Source of the DNA: an uncultured Acidimicrobiales bacterium
Lineage (GTDB): Bacteria; Actinomycetota; Acidimicrobiia; Acidimicrobiales; SZUA-35
DNA length: 64,000 nt
Assembly: GCA_937922785.1 (NCBI GenBank)
Contig: CALAJQ010000007.1
Coordinates: 124,001-188,000, forward strand
Direction: 5' to 3'
A program made the position numbers and the translations under genes. Under the pieces are notes generated by a model. That model had not been told where the DNA came from. It saw nothing but the letters and a program-made list of their open reading frames with translations, and did not search any database. Below, in pieces: positions 57,123 through 64,000 of this stretch. Numbering within the stretch: the stretch's first letter is position 1; every line of letters starts with the position of its first letter.

Positions 57123-57222
57123 CTACGTCGGGCGGTGCCTAGCGTTCCTGGGTAACCCTCTCGTCCTCGACAGCGGCAGGTCTAGCACCGCTCTGACGTA
57201 GTCCCCTCCAACCGGAACGCTA
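57123..57222. repeat. Interleaved inverted repeats (pseudoknot-type), 3' of the response regulator
   Basis: CTACGTC (57123-57129) and GCGGTGC (57132-57138) pair with GCACCGC (57185-57191) and GACGTAG (57195-57201): two 7-bp arms with a 2/3-base break. TAGCGTTCC (57140-57148) pairs with GGAACGCTA (57214-57222), crossing the first pair. The second arm includes the regulator's stop codon on the minus strand. CCTG/CAGG closes the inner loop. It is a 100-base structure in the 3' region of the kinase-regulator operon. Confidence 0.6.
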
Positions 57223-57912
57223 ACGCTCGGGAGAGAATCGGTAACCTGCGCCGCGGATGGTCTCGATCCACTGCGGCTCTGACGGGCCAGTCCTAAGCTT
57301 GCGCCGAATCCGGTGCACATGTTCATTAACTGTTGCAGTGCCTTGCCACTGGGCCGACGATTCCCAAACTCCTGCCAGTAACTGTTCTCGACTAAATACC
57401 TGCCTGGGGGCTGATGCCATGTAGGCGAGCAAGTCAAACTCTTTGGCTTTGAGGTCGATCCGGTTACCGCTGTGCAGGACGTCACGGGTGGTTAAGTCGA
57501 TCTTGAGATCACCAAAATCAAGCGCAGTCGAAGGTGGAGTCGGACGGCCGCGACGCAAAACTGCGTTCACGCGGGCGACCATTTCCCTTGGATCAAACGG
57601 TTTAACAATGTAATCATCCGCTCCAAGTTCGAGGCCGACCACTCGGTCAGATTGGTCGCCGCGCCCCGTCAGCAAAATCACAGGAAGATTGCCTGCCAAC
57701 CGAACCTGTTTCAAAACATCAAGACCGCCAATCCCCGGTAGCCCAAGATCCAGAATCACTAGGGCCGGCGAGCATTGGGCAATCATCTGAGAAGCTGTTT
57801 CGCCGTCTCCGGCTTCTAGCGCGTCGAAGCCGTGTTCATTAAGTGCAAGTGTTGCGAGCAGGCGGGCATCCGGATCGTCGTCAACCACAAGAATCGAGGG
57901 CCTGACGCTCAT
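57220..57912 (-). CDS. OmpR/PhoB-family response regulator
   Basis: 230 residues. Receiver domain (about 5-120): ILVVDDDPDARLLATLAL, phospho-acceptor Asp in ALVILDLGLPGIGG near 54 and the conserved Lys in DDYIVKPFDPREM near 104. DNA-binding winged helix (about 135-228): IDLKAKEFDLLAYMASAPRQVFSREQLLAGVW and VNEHVHRIRRKL with ETIRGAGYRF. It overlaps the kinase stop by four bases (ATGA), so the two form a pair. Target genes unknown; the adjacent acyl-CoA dehydrogenase is the nearest candidate. Confidence 0.95.
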   Translation of the reverse strand: MSVRPSILVVDDDPDARLLATLALNEHGFDALEAGDGETASQMIAQCSPALVILDLGLPGIGGLDVLKQVRLAGNLPVILLTGRGDQSDRVVGLELGADDYIVKPFDPREMVARVNAVLRRGRPTPPSTALDFGDLKIDLTTRDVLHSGNRIDLKAKEFDLLAYMASAPRQVFSREQLLAGVWESSAQWQGTATVNEHVHRIRRKLRTGPSEPQWIETIRGAGYRFSPER

Positions 57913-60638
57913 GACAGCGTTTCGCTCAGCATCTCGCCAAGACTTGCGTCTGAGAACGGCTTGGTCAACAGCCGCCCCGGGGGTATTGACCCGGACAAGA
58001 GCGCCTGTGAGTAACCGGACATGAACAGTACTGGTATATCCGGATCTAACTGCAGTATCTGATCGGCCAGTTCAGGTCCGCTCATACCCGGCATCGCGAC
58101 ATCTGTTAGCACCCCGTCAATCGAATCACTTTCACGCAAAACACTAAGAGCGGCCTCTCCACTGTCAGCCTGGAGGACCTGATAGCCGAGAGAAACTAGT
58201 CTGTCGGTACAGAGTTCTAAGACGTCAACCTCGTCCTCGACTACTAACACAGTTGTATGTTTGGGAACTGGACCGGGAGCATGCGGCTGAGAATCGGTGT
58301 GGACGGCCAACGTGATGGCTGAAACTGGCAAAGTAATCTTGAAGACTGAACCCTCACCTGGAACCGAATCAACCGAAATGGATCCGTTAGCTGCCACAAC
58401 GGTGCTGTAGGTCGTAGCCAATCCGAGCCCAGTTCCAACTCCGGCAGATTTTGTGGTGAAGAACGGCCTGAACACGTTCTCGGCAACATCGGCAGTCATA
58501 CCTGTTCCACTGTCAGCAACGCAGATCTCAACAGCGTCGTGACCTGACATCCTGGTGGTGATCTGAAGCGTCCCTCCGTCGGGCATTGCGTCGCGAGCGT
58601 TGCTGGCTAGGTTCAGCATGGCGTTCTCTAGCCGGGAGTCGTCGATGTGAACGTGAGCGTGGGGCGTCTGCAAGTCGAACTCAAGCGACACGTTTGCGCC
58701 GAGCATTTGCTCAAGTGAGATCCGCAATGACCCCAACACAGCGTCAATAGCAGTCGACTTAGGGTTGTTCGGTGCCGGCCGGCTGACATCCATGAGCCTT
58801 TCGATCAGTGACGAAGTCCTATCAACGGCTCGCTCTATTGCATCGATTCTTCGATCTATCGCAGGGTCAGCTGAGCTTAAGGACCGCACTGCGCTATCAC
58901 TGCCTAGAGCTGACGCGTGACCACCGATCACATGCAACACATTGTTGAAATCATGGGCCAGTCCGCCAGCTAGTAGCCCCACCGATTTCATAGTGCTGGC
59001 ATGCACAACCTGAGCCTCTAAGGCACGGAGCTCGCTGATGTCACGGACGACTGCAAGGACTTCATCGTCAGCCACCGGGGAGAACCGAGCCTCGTAGTCA
59101 CGCAGGCCGGTTGGCGACTCCCACGAGTACTGAACCGAAGTTACCTCGGTCGTTTCAAGCGAGCGTGTTAAAGCTGCCATTGCGGCCCGAGCCGCACTCG
59201 GAGATAGGAAGTCGGTTAGCGAGGTACCACTCAAAGTGTGTGTCGGTGCAAACAACTCTGCGTCTTCGGAGGCCTCAACGCTTCTGAACTTGCCGTCGGC
59301 GCCAATACGAACGCGGATGTCGGAAAAGGCATTCAGGCTTCCCTGAAGCTCGGTGTTTCTAGCGTCTAATTCTTCAGACTTCAGTTCCAGTTGCTCTAAC
59401 GCTCTATAGGTTGCCGTCAGGTCAACAATGGTGGTGTTTAACAAGACGGGGCGACCATCAGAGTCAAGACGAGAGCCGCCATGACGCTTCACCCAGCGGG
59501 TTTCACCGTTGGGGTGGATCAAGCGAGTGACAGACTCGCCGGTTCCGCCAGTCGTTCTCATCTCGATGGAAGTGGCAACAAACTCATCGTAGTCATCAGG
59601 GTGGACCACGTTTTCCCATCCGATTGCCCGACACTCTGCATAGGAGCGGCCTGTAATTTCGCGAAAAGCCTCATTGCACCAGGTCTCGTTCGTAAGCGTG
59701 TTCCGCTGAGCGATTCCGAATGGTGCCGACAGCGCAATCCTGTTTTGAAACTCTGATTCCAAAGCGATCTCTGCGTTGATTCTGATCCTGTCGATCTCTG
59801 CAGCAATTCGAGATCCGAACACCCGCAAGCTAGAGAGTTCTCTCTGGGTTAGGTTCAAATCGTCAGAGTGTAAGAGCGTGATGTGGCCCAGAAATTGGCC
59901 AGTAGCGGCATTCAATCTAAGAGACAGGAAACCTTCCGCTGGCTTGTCTCTGGCAAGGTAGAGGCTTGGGAAGTGCTCGTGAACTCCAGTTGGAATGTGC
60001 ACAACGGACTGCTCCATTGCCAACGAGCAAGGAGTCTCGGCCAATGCGAAATCGCGGACTCGGCCTTTAGCGCCGCCATTCCAGTTGGCAATCATCCGAC
60101 TCATGCCAACAACGTTTGGCACTGGAGTAGCGATGAATGCAGTGTGAACTGCCAATGTTTCTGACAGGACCCTCACAGCGGTATCGAAGAACTCCTGACC
60201 GGTGACGCCGGCGGTGGCTGTCAGGGTGCCCTGAAGCAAGGCATCGGCGCGCTCATGACCGGTGACGTCGCGCACGATCGCGCCGAACAACGTCGACCCG
60301 GACATAGTGGTTTTCAGAATCGTGATGGCGGCCTGGAACTCTGAACCATCGGCTCTGAGGGCCTGAACTGAGGGCCTTCGAGACATCGATCTCCAGGTTG
60401 ATTCCTTTACGTTAAAGCGCTTGACCAGATCGTGGTGGTCACTTGCGGTATCGGCCGGCAACAACACCGACAACGACTTGCCGGAAACTTGATCATGGGT
60501 GTAGCCAAACAACGCCTCGGCAGCATCGTTAAAGACCACAATCTTCTGGTCTTCGTTAATTACAACAAACGCATCGTCGGCTCCGGCCGCAATGGCAGAA
60601 AACATCGAGGCCACTATCTGGGCATCACTTTGCTTCAC
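57909..60638 (-). CDS. Hybrid sensor histidine kinase with PAS-GAF-PAS-PAS and C-terminal receiver
   Basis: 909 residues, no membrane segment, so a cytosolic sensor. Order by eye: PAS (about 10-120; VVINEDQKIVVFNDAAEALFGY), GAF-like (about 135-290), PAS/PAC (about 300-415; WCNEAFREITGRSYAEC), a weaker PAS (about 435-535), HisKA with SVGLLAGGLAHDFNNVLHVIGG (phospho-His near 560), HATPase (ENAMLNLASNARDAM N-box, ADSGTGMT and GTGLGLATTYS) and a receiver at about 790-905 with Asp in GVLTDVAMPGMSG and KPF. A CckA-like hybrid layout paired with an OmpR regulator. Signal unknown. The GTG start at 60638 has an AGGAAG site about 10 nt upstream. Confidence 0.92.
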   Translation of the reverse strand: MKQSDAQIVASMFSAIAAGADDAFVVINEDQKIVVFNDAAEALFGYTHDQVSGKSLSVLLPADTASDHHDLVKRFNVKESTWRSMSRRPSVQALRADGSEFQAAITILKTTMSGSTLFGAIVRDVTGHERADALLQGTLTATAGVTGQEFFDTAVRVLSETLAVHTAFIATPVPNVVGMSRMIANWNGGAKGRVRDFALAETPCSLAMEQSVVHIPTGVHEHFPSLYLARDKPAEGFLSLRLNAATGQFLGHITLLHSDDLNLTQRELSSLRVFGSRIAAEIDRIRINAEIALESEFQNRIALSAPFGIAQRNTLTNETWCNEAFREITGRSYAECRAIGWENVVHPDDYDEFVATSIEMRTTGGTGESVTRLIHPNGETRWVKRHGGSRLDSDGRPVLLNTTIVDLTATYRALEQLELKSEELDARNTELQGSLNAFSDIRVRIGADGKFRSVEASEDAELFAPTHTLSGTSLTDFLSPSAARAAMAALTRSLETTEVTSVQYSWESPTGLRDYEARFSPVADDEVLAVVRDISELRALEAQVVHASTMKSVGLLAGGLAHDFNNVLHVIGGHASALGSDSAVRSLSSADPAIDRRIDAIERAVDRTSSLIERLMDVSRPAPNNPKSTAIDAVLGSLRISLEQMLGANVSLEFDLQTPHAHVHIDDSRLENAMLNLASNARDAMPDGGTLQITTRMSGHDAVEICVADSGTGMTADVAENVFRPFFTTKSAGVGTGLGLATTYSTVVAANGSISVDSVPGEGSVFKITLPVSAITLAVHTDSQPHAPGPVPKHTTVLVVEDEVDVLELCTDRLVSLGYQVLQADSGEAALSVLRESDSIDGVLTDVAMPGMSGPELADQILQLDPDIPVLFMSGYSQALLSGSIPPGRLLTKPFSDASLGEMLSETLS

Positions 60639-60721
60639 CTTGTTCAGGCTTCCTCACTAAACGTCGGTGGTCAAGCTAGATCGGACGATAGTTAGAGCGG
60701 GGCTAGCCCGATGGTGATCGG

Positions 60722-60759
60722 GGTCTGTTTCGAAAAAGCTGGTCTGTTTTGGAAAAGAT
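60722..60759. repeat. Two 19-bp tandem units
   Basis: GGTCTGTTTCGAAAAAGCT and GGTCTGTTTTGGAAAAGAT, adjacent, in the divergent space between the kinase and the thiolase gene. Confidence 0.7.
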
Positions 60760-60845
60760 GGCATGCTGGTTTCACAAACCAGATCAACAGACAATTACAT
60801 CGGCCGTCCAGCCATCGAGCGGCAAGCACAGATCGGACAAATTCA

Positions 60846-62066
60846 GTGAGTCAAACAGTTAGCATTCTCGGCGGTTTCCAAAGCGACTTTGCGAACAATC
60901 TGGCCAAATCTGGTGGCTCTGTGGAGTCATTGGTGTCCGAAACTGTGTTGGCTACTGCAGCTGACGCGCAGATCGAGCTGTCCGACATCGAGTCAATCCA
61001 TGTAGGCAATGCCTTTGGTCAGCTCTACACCGGCCAAGGCCACTTGGGTGCAATGCCGGCAACCGTATTGCCTGAGCTTTGGGGTGTGCCTGCTATGAGA
61101 CACGAAGCCGCGTGCGCATCGTCGTCAATGGCCACCCTTTCGGCAATGGCTGAAATTGAAAGCGGCCGATATGACTGTGTGCTGGTGCTCGGGGTAGAGC
61201 AAGAAAAGACCATGCCCGGCGCTGAGGCATCTGCCGTGCAAGAAGCTGCAGCCTGGGTTGGCCAAGACACCGAGGGCGCAACCTACATTTGGCCCGAGAC
61301 ATTTGACCGCCTAGCTGAAGAGTATGACCGCAGGTTCGGTCTTGACGACGCTCATTTGCGAGCAATTGGCGAACTGAATCTGCGAAACGCTAAGGACAAC
61401 CCCAACGCTCAGACCAGAGCTTGGGCCCTTTCGGCCGATACATGCAGTGCGAACGACGACGTGAACCCGGTCGTTGCCGGTCGGTTGCGACGCAATGACA
61501 TAACCCAAATCACTGATGGGGCAGCGGGCCTGATCCTGGTCTCCGAGCGCTGGCTGGCTCAGCGGGGGCGCACCGCTCGCTCCCGGATTGTCGGATGGGG
61601 TCACCGGACCGTAGGCCTCGGTTTACAGCAGAAGCTTGACCGCTCCTCTAGCGACTCTCCTTTCTTGATGCCCCACGTTCGAGGCACCATTACCGACGCG
61701 TTCGAGCGTGCTGGAATTGCCGATGTTGATGGCCTTGACGCAATCGAGACTCACGATTGCATGACACCGTCGGAGTACATGGCAATTGATCATTTTGGTA
61801 TCACCGCCCCCGGGCAAAGCTGGAAGGCGATTGAAAACGGTGAGCTGGAACGTGACGGTCGGATTCCAATGAATCCCGGTGGCGGTTTGATCGGCGGTGG
61901 CCATCCCGTTGGAGCGACCGGTGCTCGCATGCTGTTGGACGCCACAAAGCAGGTCTCGGGCCAAGCTGGTGACTACCAGGTTGAAGGCGCTAACAAAGTA
62001 GCAACGCTAAACATCGGCGGCAGCACCGCAACCACCGCTTGTTTCGTGATTGAAGGCGCAAGCTAA
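60846..62066 (+). CDS. Thiolase-superfamily protein (acetyl-CoA acetyltransferase-like)
   Basis: 406 residues. The acyl-accepting Cys is in MRHEAACASSSMATLSAM near residue 89; the second catalytic Cys/His regions are IETHDCMTPSEYMAIDHFG near 305 and GGLIGGGHPVGATGARML near 345, fitting the thiolase/SCP2-thiolase group. It cleaves 3-ketoacyl-CoA or condenses acyl-CoA. The frame reaches up to 60711, but GTG at 60846 starts the family N-terminus (SQTVSILGGF) and the upstream part is repeat-bearing spacer. No DUF35 partner is next to it. It ends 9 bases before the opposite regulator. Confidence 0.85.
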   Translation: MSQTVSILGGFQSDFANNLAKSGGSVESLVSETVLATAADAQIELSDIESIHVGNAFGQLYTGQGHLGAMPATVLPELWGVPAMRHEAACASSSMATLSAMAEIESGRYDCVLVLGVEQEKTMPGAEASAVQEAAAWVGQDTEGATYIWPETFDRLAEEYDRRFGLDDAHLRAIGELNLRNAKDNPNAQTRAWALSADTCSANDDVNPVVAGRLRRNDITQITDGAAGLILVSERWLAQRGRTARSRIVGWGHRTVGLGLQQKLDRSSSDSPFLMPHVRGTITDAFERAGIADVDGLDAIETHDCMTPSEYMAIDHFGITAPGQSWKAIENGELERDGRIPMNPGGGLIGGGHPVGATGARMLLDATKQVSGQAGDYQVEGANKVATLNIGGSTATTACFVIEGAS

Positions 62067-62074
62067 ATATTCGA

Positions 62075-62788
62075 CTAGAGCAAATCGTTCTTGTTGGCCC
62101 AATGCGCAAGCTCGTTCCGGTTTGAAAGCTGAAGCTTTCGTAGGACTGCCGAGGCGTGACTCTCTACGGTCCTAACCGAGATGTGAAGTTCGGACGCTAT
62201 TTCCTTGTAGGCATAACCCCGGGCCAGGTACTGCATCACCTCATGTTCACGTGGGCTTAAGCGGTCAACATCGCTGTCTGACTTTGCATTGGCACTAGCC
62301 GAAGGATCCGGTGACGCAGCGCTAAAGGCGCCCAAGACAAATCCTGCGAGATGGGGTGAGAAAACCGCTGAACCGTTCGCTACTTGTCGTATAGCCATTA
62401 CGAGGTCTTCACCGCCGATTCGCTTGGTTACATAACCTCGCGCCCCAACTCGAACGACACTGAGAACATCGGCGGGGGAGTCTGAAACTGACAGCGCCAA
62501 GAATCGAATTTCGGGACTAACGGCGTTGACCTGAGCGATGACCTCGGCACCTGAGCCCGACGTGAGGTGTACGTCGAGCAGCACGACGTCGGGTATTTGT
62601 GCCAACGTCACTTCAACCCCCGACTCGATGTCGTCTGCCTCGCCCACAACATCAACGTTGTCCTGTATGGCAGCGATAACACCTTGCCGAAATAGCGCGT
62701 GGTCATCAATTACTACGACCCTCGGCAGTTCTGTGCCCGCGCCTGTGCCTGAGTCAGGGGCCCCGAGACCGGGTGTCACTGCTGCCAT
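62075..62788 (-). CDS. NarL/LuxR-family response regulator
   Basis: 237 residues. Receiver (about 20-140): RVVVIDDHALFRQGVIAAIQD, phospho-Asp in PDVVLLDVHLTSGSG near 73. LuxR-type HTH (about 165-235): LSPREHEVMQYLARGYAYKEIASELHISVRTVESHASAVLRKLQLSNRNEL. The start overlaps the kinase stop by 13 bases, so they are co-translated as a pair. The N-terminal 20 residues are a polar extension. Target unknown. Confidence 0.95.
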   Translation of the reverse strand: MAAVTPGLGAPDSGTGAGTELPRVVVIDDHALFRQGVIAAIQDNVDVVGEADDIESGVEVTLAQIPDVVLLDVHLTSGSGAEVIAQVNAVSPEIRFLALSVSDSPADVLSVVRVGARGYVTKRIGGEDLVMAIRQVANGSAVFSPHLAGFVLGAFSAASPDPSASANAKSDSDVDRLSPREHEVMQYLARGYAYKEIASELHISVRTVESHASAVLRKLQLSNRNELAHWANKNDLL

Positions 62789-63987
62789 TCGATCCGGACC
62801 TCAGTACCCGCACCTAGCGAGGACCTGACGGTGGCGGTTCCGCCTACTCGTTCAACTCGAGACTGGATCGAATCACTAATGCCGTGACGGTCCTCGGGAA
62901 CAGTGGCGGGCTCAAAGCCAACACCACGGTCTCGGACAAACACCAAGACTGAGTCTGCCCCTACTTCGGCATACACCGAGATGATTGGAATCTCGGCGAA
63001 CTTGGCTGCGTTAACCATTGCCTCGCGCGACGCTGCCACCACAGCAGCAAGGTTTGAGTCCATAGGTTTGTCGCCCACAACGATGCACTCAATGATCTTC
63101 AGATATTGACCCTCAACCGCGGCCGCTGCGGACTCCAAGGCGTCACGGAACTTGGGTTCGCTTCCCTGTAATTCTTCACCCTGGCCGTATAACCACTTCC
63201 GTAACTCTCTTTCCTGCTGGTGTGCCAGCGCTGCGGCAACGTCAGGTTCCGACGCTCGATTTTGGATGAGAGTTAAGGTTTGCAAGACCGAGTCATGAAG
63301 GTGCGACGCCATGTCAGAGCGTTCTTCGGCTCGGATACGGCTACGTCGTTCGTCGTCGGAGGCAGCCAAAACACCGCGCAACCATGGGGTAGCTACCAGT
63401 CCGATACCTCCAACCAGAACTAGTGCCGCTGTGGCAGCGCGCCACAACGTTGTGAAATCGCCTGTTGCGCCGATTGTGGCCAGCAGTCCACCCACCATGA
63501 GCGCAATTCCCAGACCGACGCGCCACAGGTCTGTGTGCCAGAAACGTGGTTCAGACGTTGGCTCAACAGGTTCGGAGATGGCTAGTGCAAAGCTGACGGC
63601 GCATGCGGGCCATAACAGAATGCTGGGCAGACCGTTGATTAGCTGAAATATCACAAGCATCTGGCTCGCTGTAGCGGCGATCACTCCCAGATTGTGTCGA
63701 ACCGTGGGCTGAGATTTTTTAGCGGGCGGATGTCCATAGGTCAGCGCCCAAATGACTCCGTATAGAACAACACCCCAGCCTGCGGCCAGAGAGAGGAGGG
63801 TGAACCCCACCCGGACAACAAGCGGCGAAGCTCCAAGCTGGTGGCTAATGCGAAGGGCAACGCCCCCGGCAACCGGGTGCTCGCCAGAGAAGGTGCGCGG
63901 TTGCTCGAAGCCTCGGGCAAGCTTGGTTGTGGAACCCGCTAACTGCATAACTTCACCCAGTTTCGCAGTTACCTCGCGAGATTGCAT
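62776..63987 (-). CDS. PspC-domain sensor histidine kinase (HisKA_3 type)
   Basis: 403 residues. An N-terminal PspC-like domain (about 35-90; HPVAGGVALRISHQLGASPLVVRVGFTLLSLAAGWGVVLYG) joins more membrane spans (MLVIFQLINGLPSILLWPACAVS, LGIALMVGGLLATIGA, ALVLVGGIGLVATPW) and a cytosolic NarX/DesK-type kinase: dimerisation His in SDMASHLHDSVLQTLTLIQN near 225, then a HATPase with SREAMVNAAKFA and RDRGVGFEPA. PspC-kinase fusions watch membrane or cell-envelope stress in actinobacteria. Start: ATG at 63987, or ATG 63948. It is near the window end, so its promoter is not seen. Confidence 0.9.
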   Translation of the reverse strand: MQSREVTAKLGEVMQLAGSTTKLARGFEQPRTFSGEHPVAGGVALRISHQLGASPLVVRVGFTLLSLAAGWGVVLYGVIWALTYGHPPAKKSQPTVRHNLGVIAATASQMLVIFQLINGLPSILLWPACAVSFALAISEPVEPTSEPRFWHTDLWRVGLGIALMVGGLLATIGATGDFTTLWRAATAALVLVGGIGLVATPWLRGVLAASDDERRSRIRAEERSDMASHLHDSVLQTLTLIQNRASEPDVAAALAHQQERELRKWLYGQGEELQGSEPKFRDALESAAAAVEGQYLKIIECIVVGDKPMDSNLAAVVAASREAMVNAAKFAEIPIISVYAEVGADSVLVFVRDRGVGFEPATVPEDRHGISDSIQSRVERVGGTATVRSSLGAGTEVRIEWQQ

Positions 63988-64000
63988 CAGTGAAAACCCT

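Noticed and set aside
57123-57222. Integron attC or dif-type recombination site
   Set aside because: No GTTRRRY/RYYYAAC core pair and no integrase or gene cassette next to it.

Overview
The window looks like a chromosomal segment of a moderate-GC actinobacterium, most likely of the class Acidimicrobiia (an inference). The evidence is mycothiol chemistry (a mycothione reductase and two DinB/maleylpyruvate-isomerase type proteins), coenzyme F420 chemistry (a fused CofG-CofH FO synthase and an LLM-family oxidoreductase), actinobacterial small families (DUF3151- and DUF5522-like), an actinobacterial TrmI and secreted proteins with Thr-rich linkers. I saw no rRNA, tRNA, CRISPR array, insertion sequence, prophage or plasmid function. 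It reads as core genome with dense, short operons on both strands.

Layout. 1-5.9 kb: a glycosyltransferase cut by the window edge, an LpdA-like flavoprotein, a CPA1 antiporter coupled to a Usp-like protein, and a secreted DUF4214 protein. 5.9-12.2 kb: mostly divergent single genes (mycothiol DinB enzyme, DUF5522, GDPD, enoyl-CoA hydratase homologue, VIT1-type transporter, acyl-CoA synthetase, flavin reductase, histidine phosphatase). 12.2-17.2 kb: a plus-strand run of pyruvate kinase, patatin, DUF3151, MobA-like, RNase D and a 58-residue acidic-tailed ORF. 17.2-23.8 kb: minus-strand ClC channel, Cys-rich protein, LOG protein and the HxlR-fbiC pair. 23.9-29.7 kb: a secreted phosphoesterase, then a minus-strand operon of a small hypothetical gene, FIST, transketolase and transaldolase. 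29.7-36.6 kb: TetR with a two-subunit NDP-forming acyl-CoA synthetase, then dacB and a LON-domain gene, then a membrane/basic-protein trio running into trmI and a perfect 13-bp terminator. 36.6-46.8 kb: LytR_C protein, Nudix, coaA, YceI, HIBADH-like, DUF983, mtr, a degenerate GGDEF protein, Gfo/Idh, LLM oxidoreductase and an RTX-repeat protein. 46.8-52.5 kb: DnaJ-like, DUF952-DinB fusion, M24 peptidase, amine-oxidising flavoenzyme and a membrane-fused spermidine-synthase-like protein. 52.5-64 kb: an FAD/DUF1365/cyclopropane-synthase operon, acyl-CoA dehydrogenase, a hybrid kinase with an OmpR regulator, a thiolase, and a PspC-kinase with a NarL regulator.

Two patterns cross all regions. First, at more than twenty genes that open a transcription unit, a TANNNT hexamer (the -10 form of leaderless actinobacterial promoters) ends 5-8 nt, usually 6 or 7, before the chosen start codon. 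I used this to set several starts (YceI, Nudix, the small gene at 29668, DUF3151 and others). Second, intergenic spacers carry short tandem duplications of 10-22 bp, often just after a stop codon and often with TAG inside the unit.

The most unusual items are an interleaved (pseudoknot-type) inverted-repeat element at 57123-57222, a structured non-coding stretch at 38701-38829, the eight-base HxlR/fbiC overlap, and the uncharacterised membrane/basic trio at 34552-35676. I do not see a clear new defence or mobile system.
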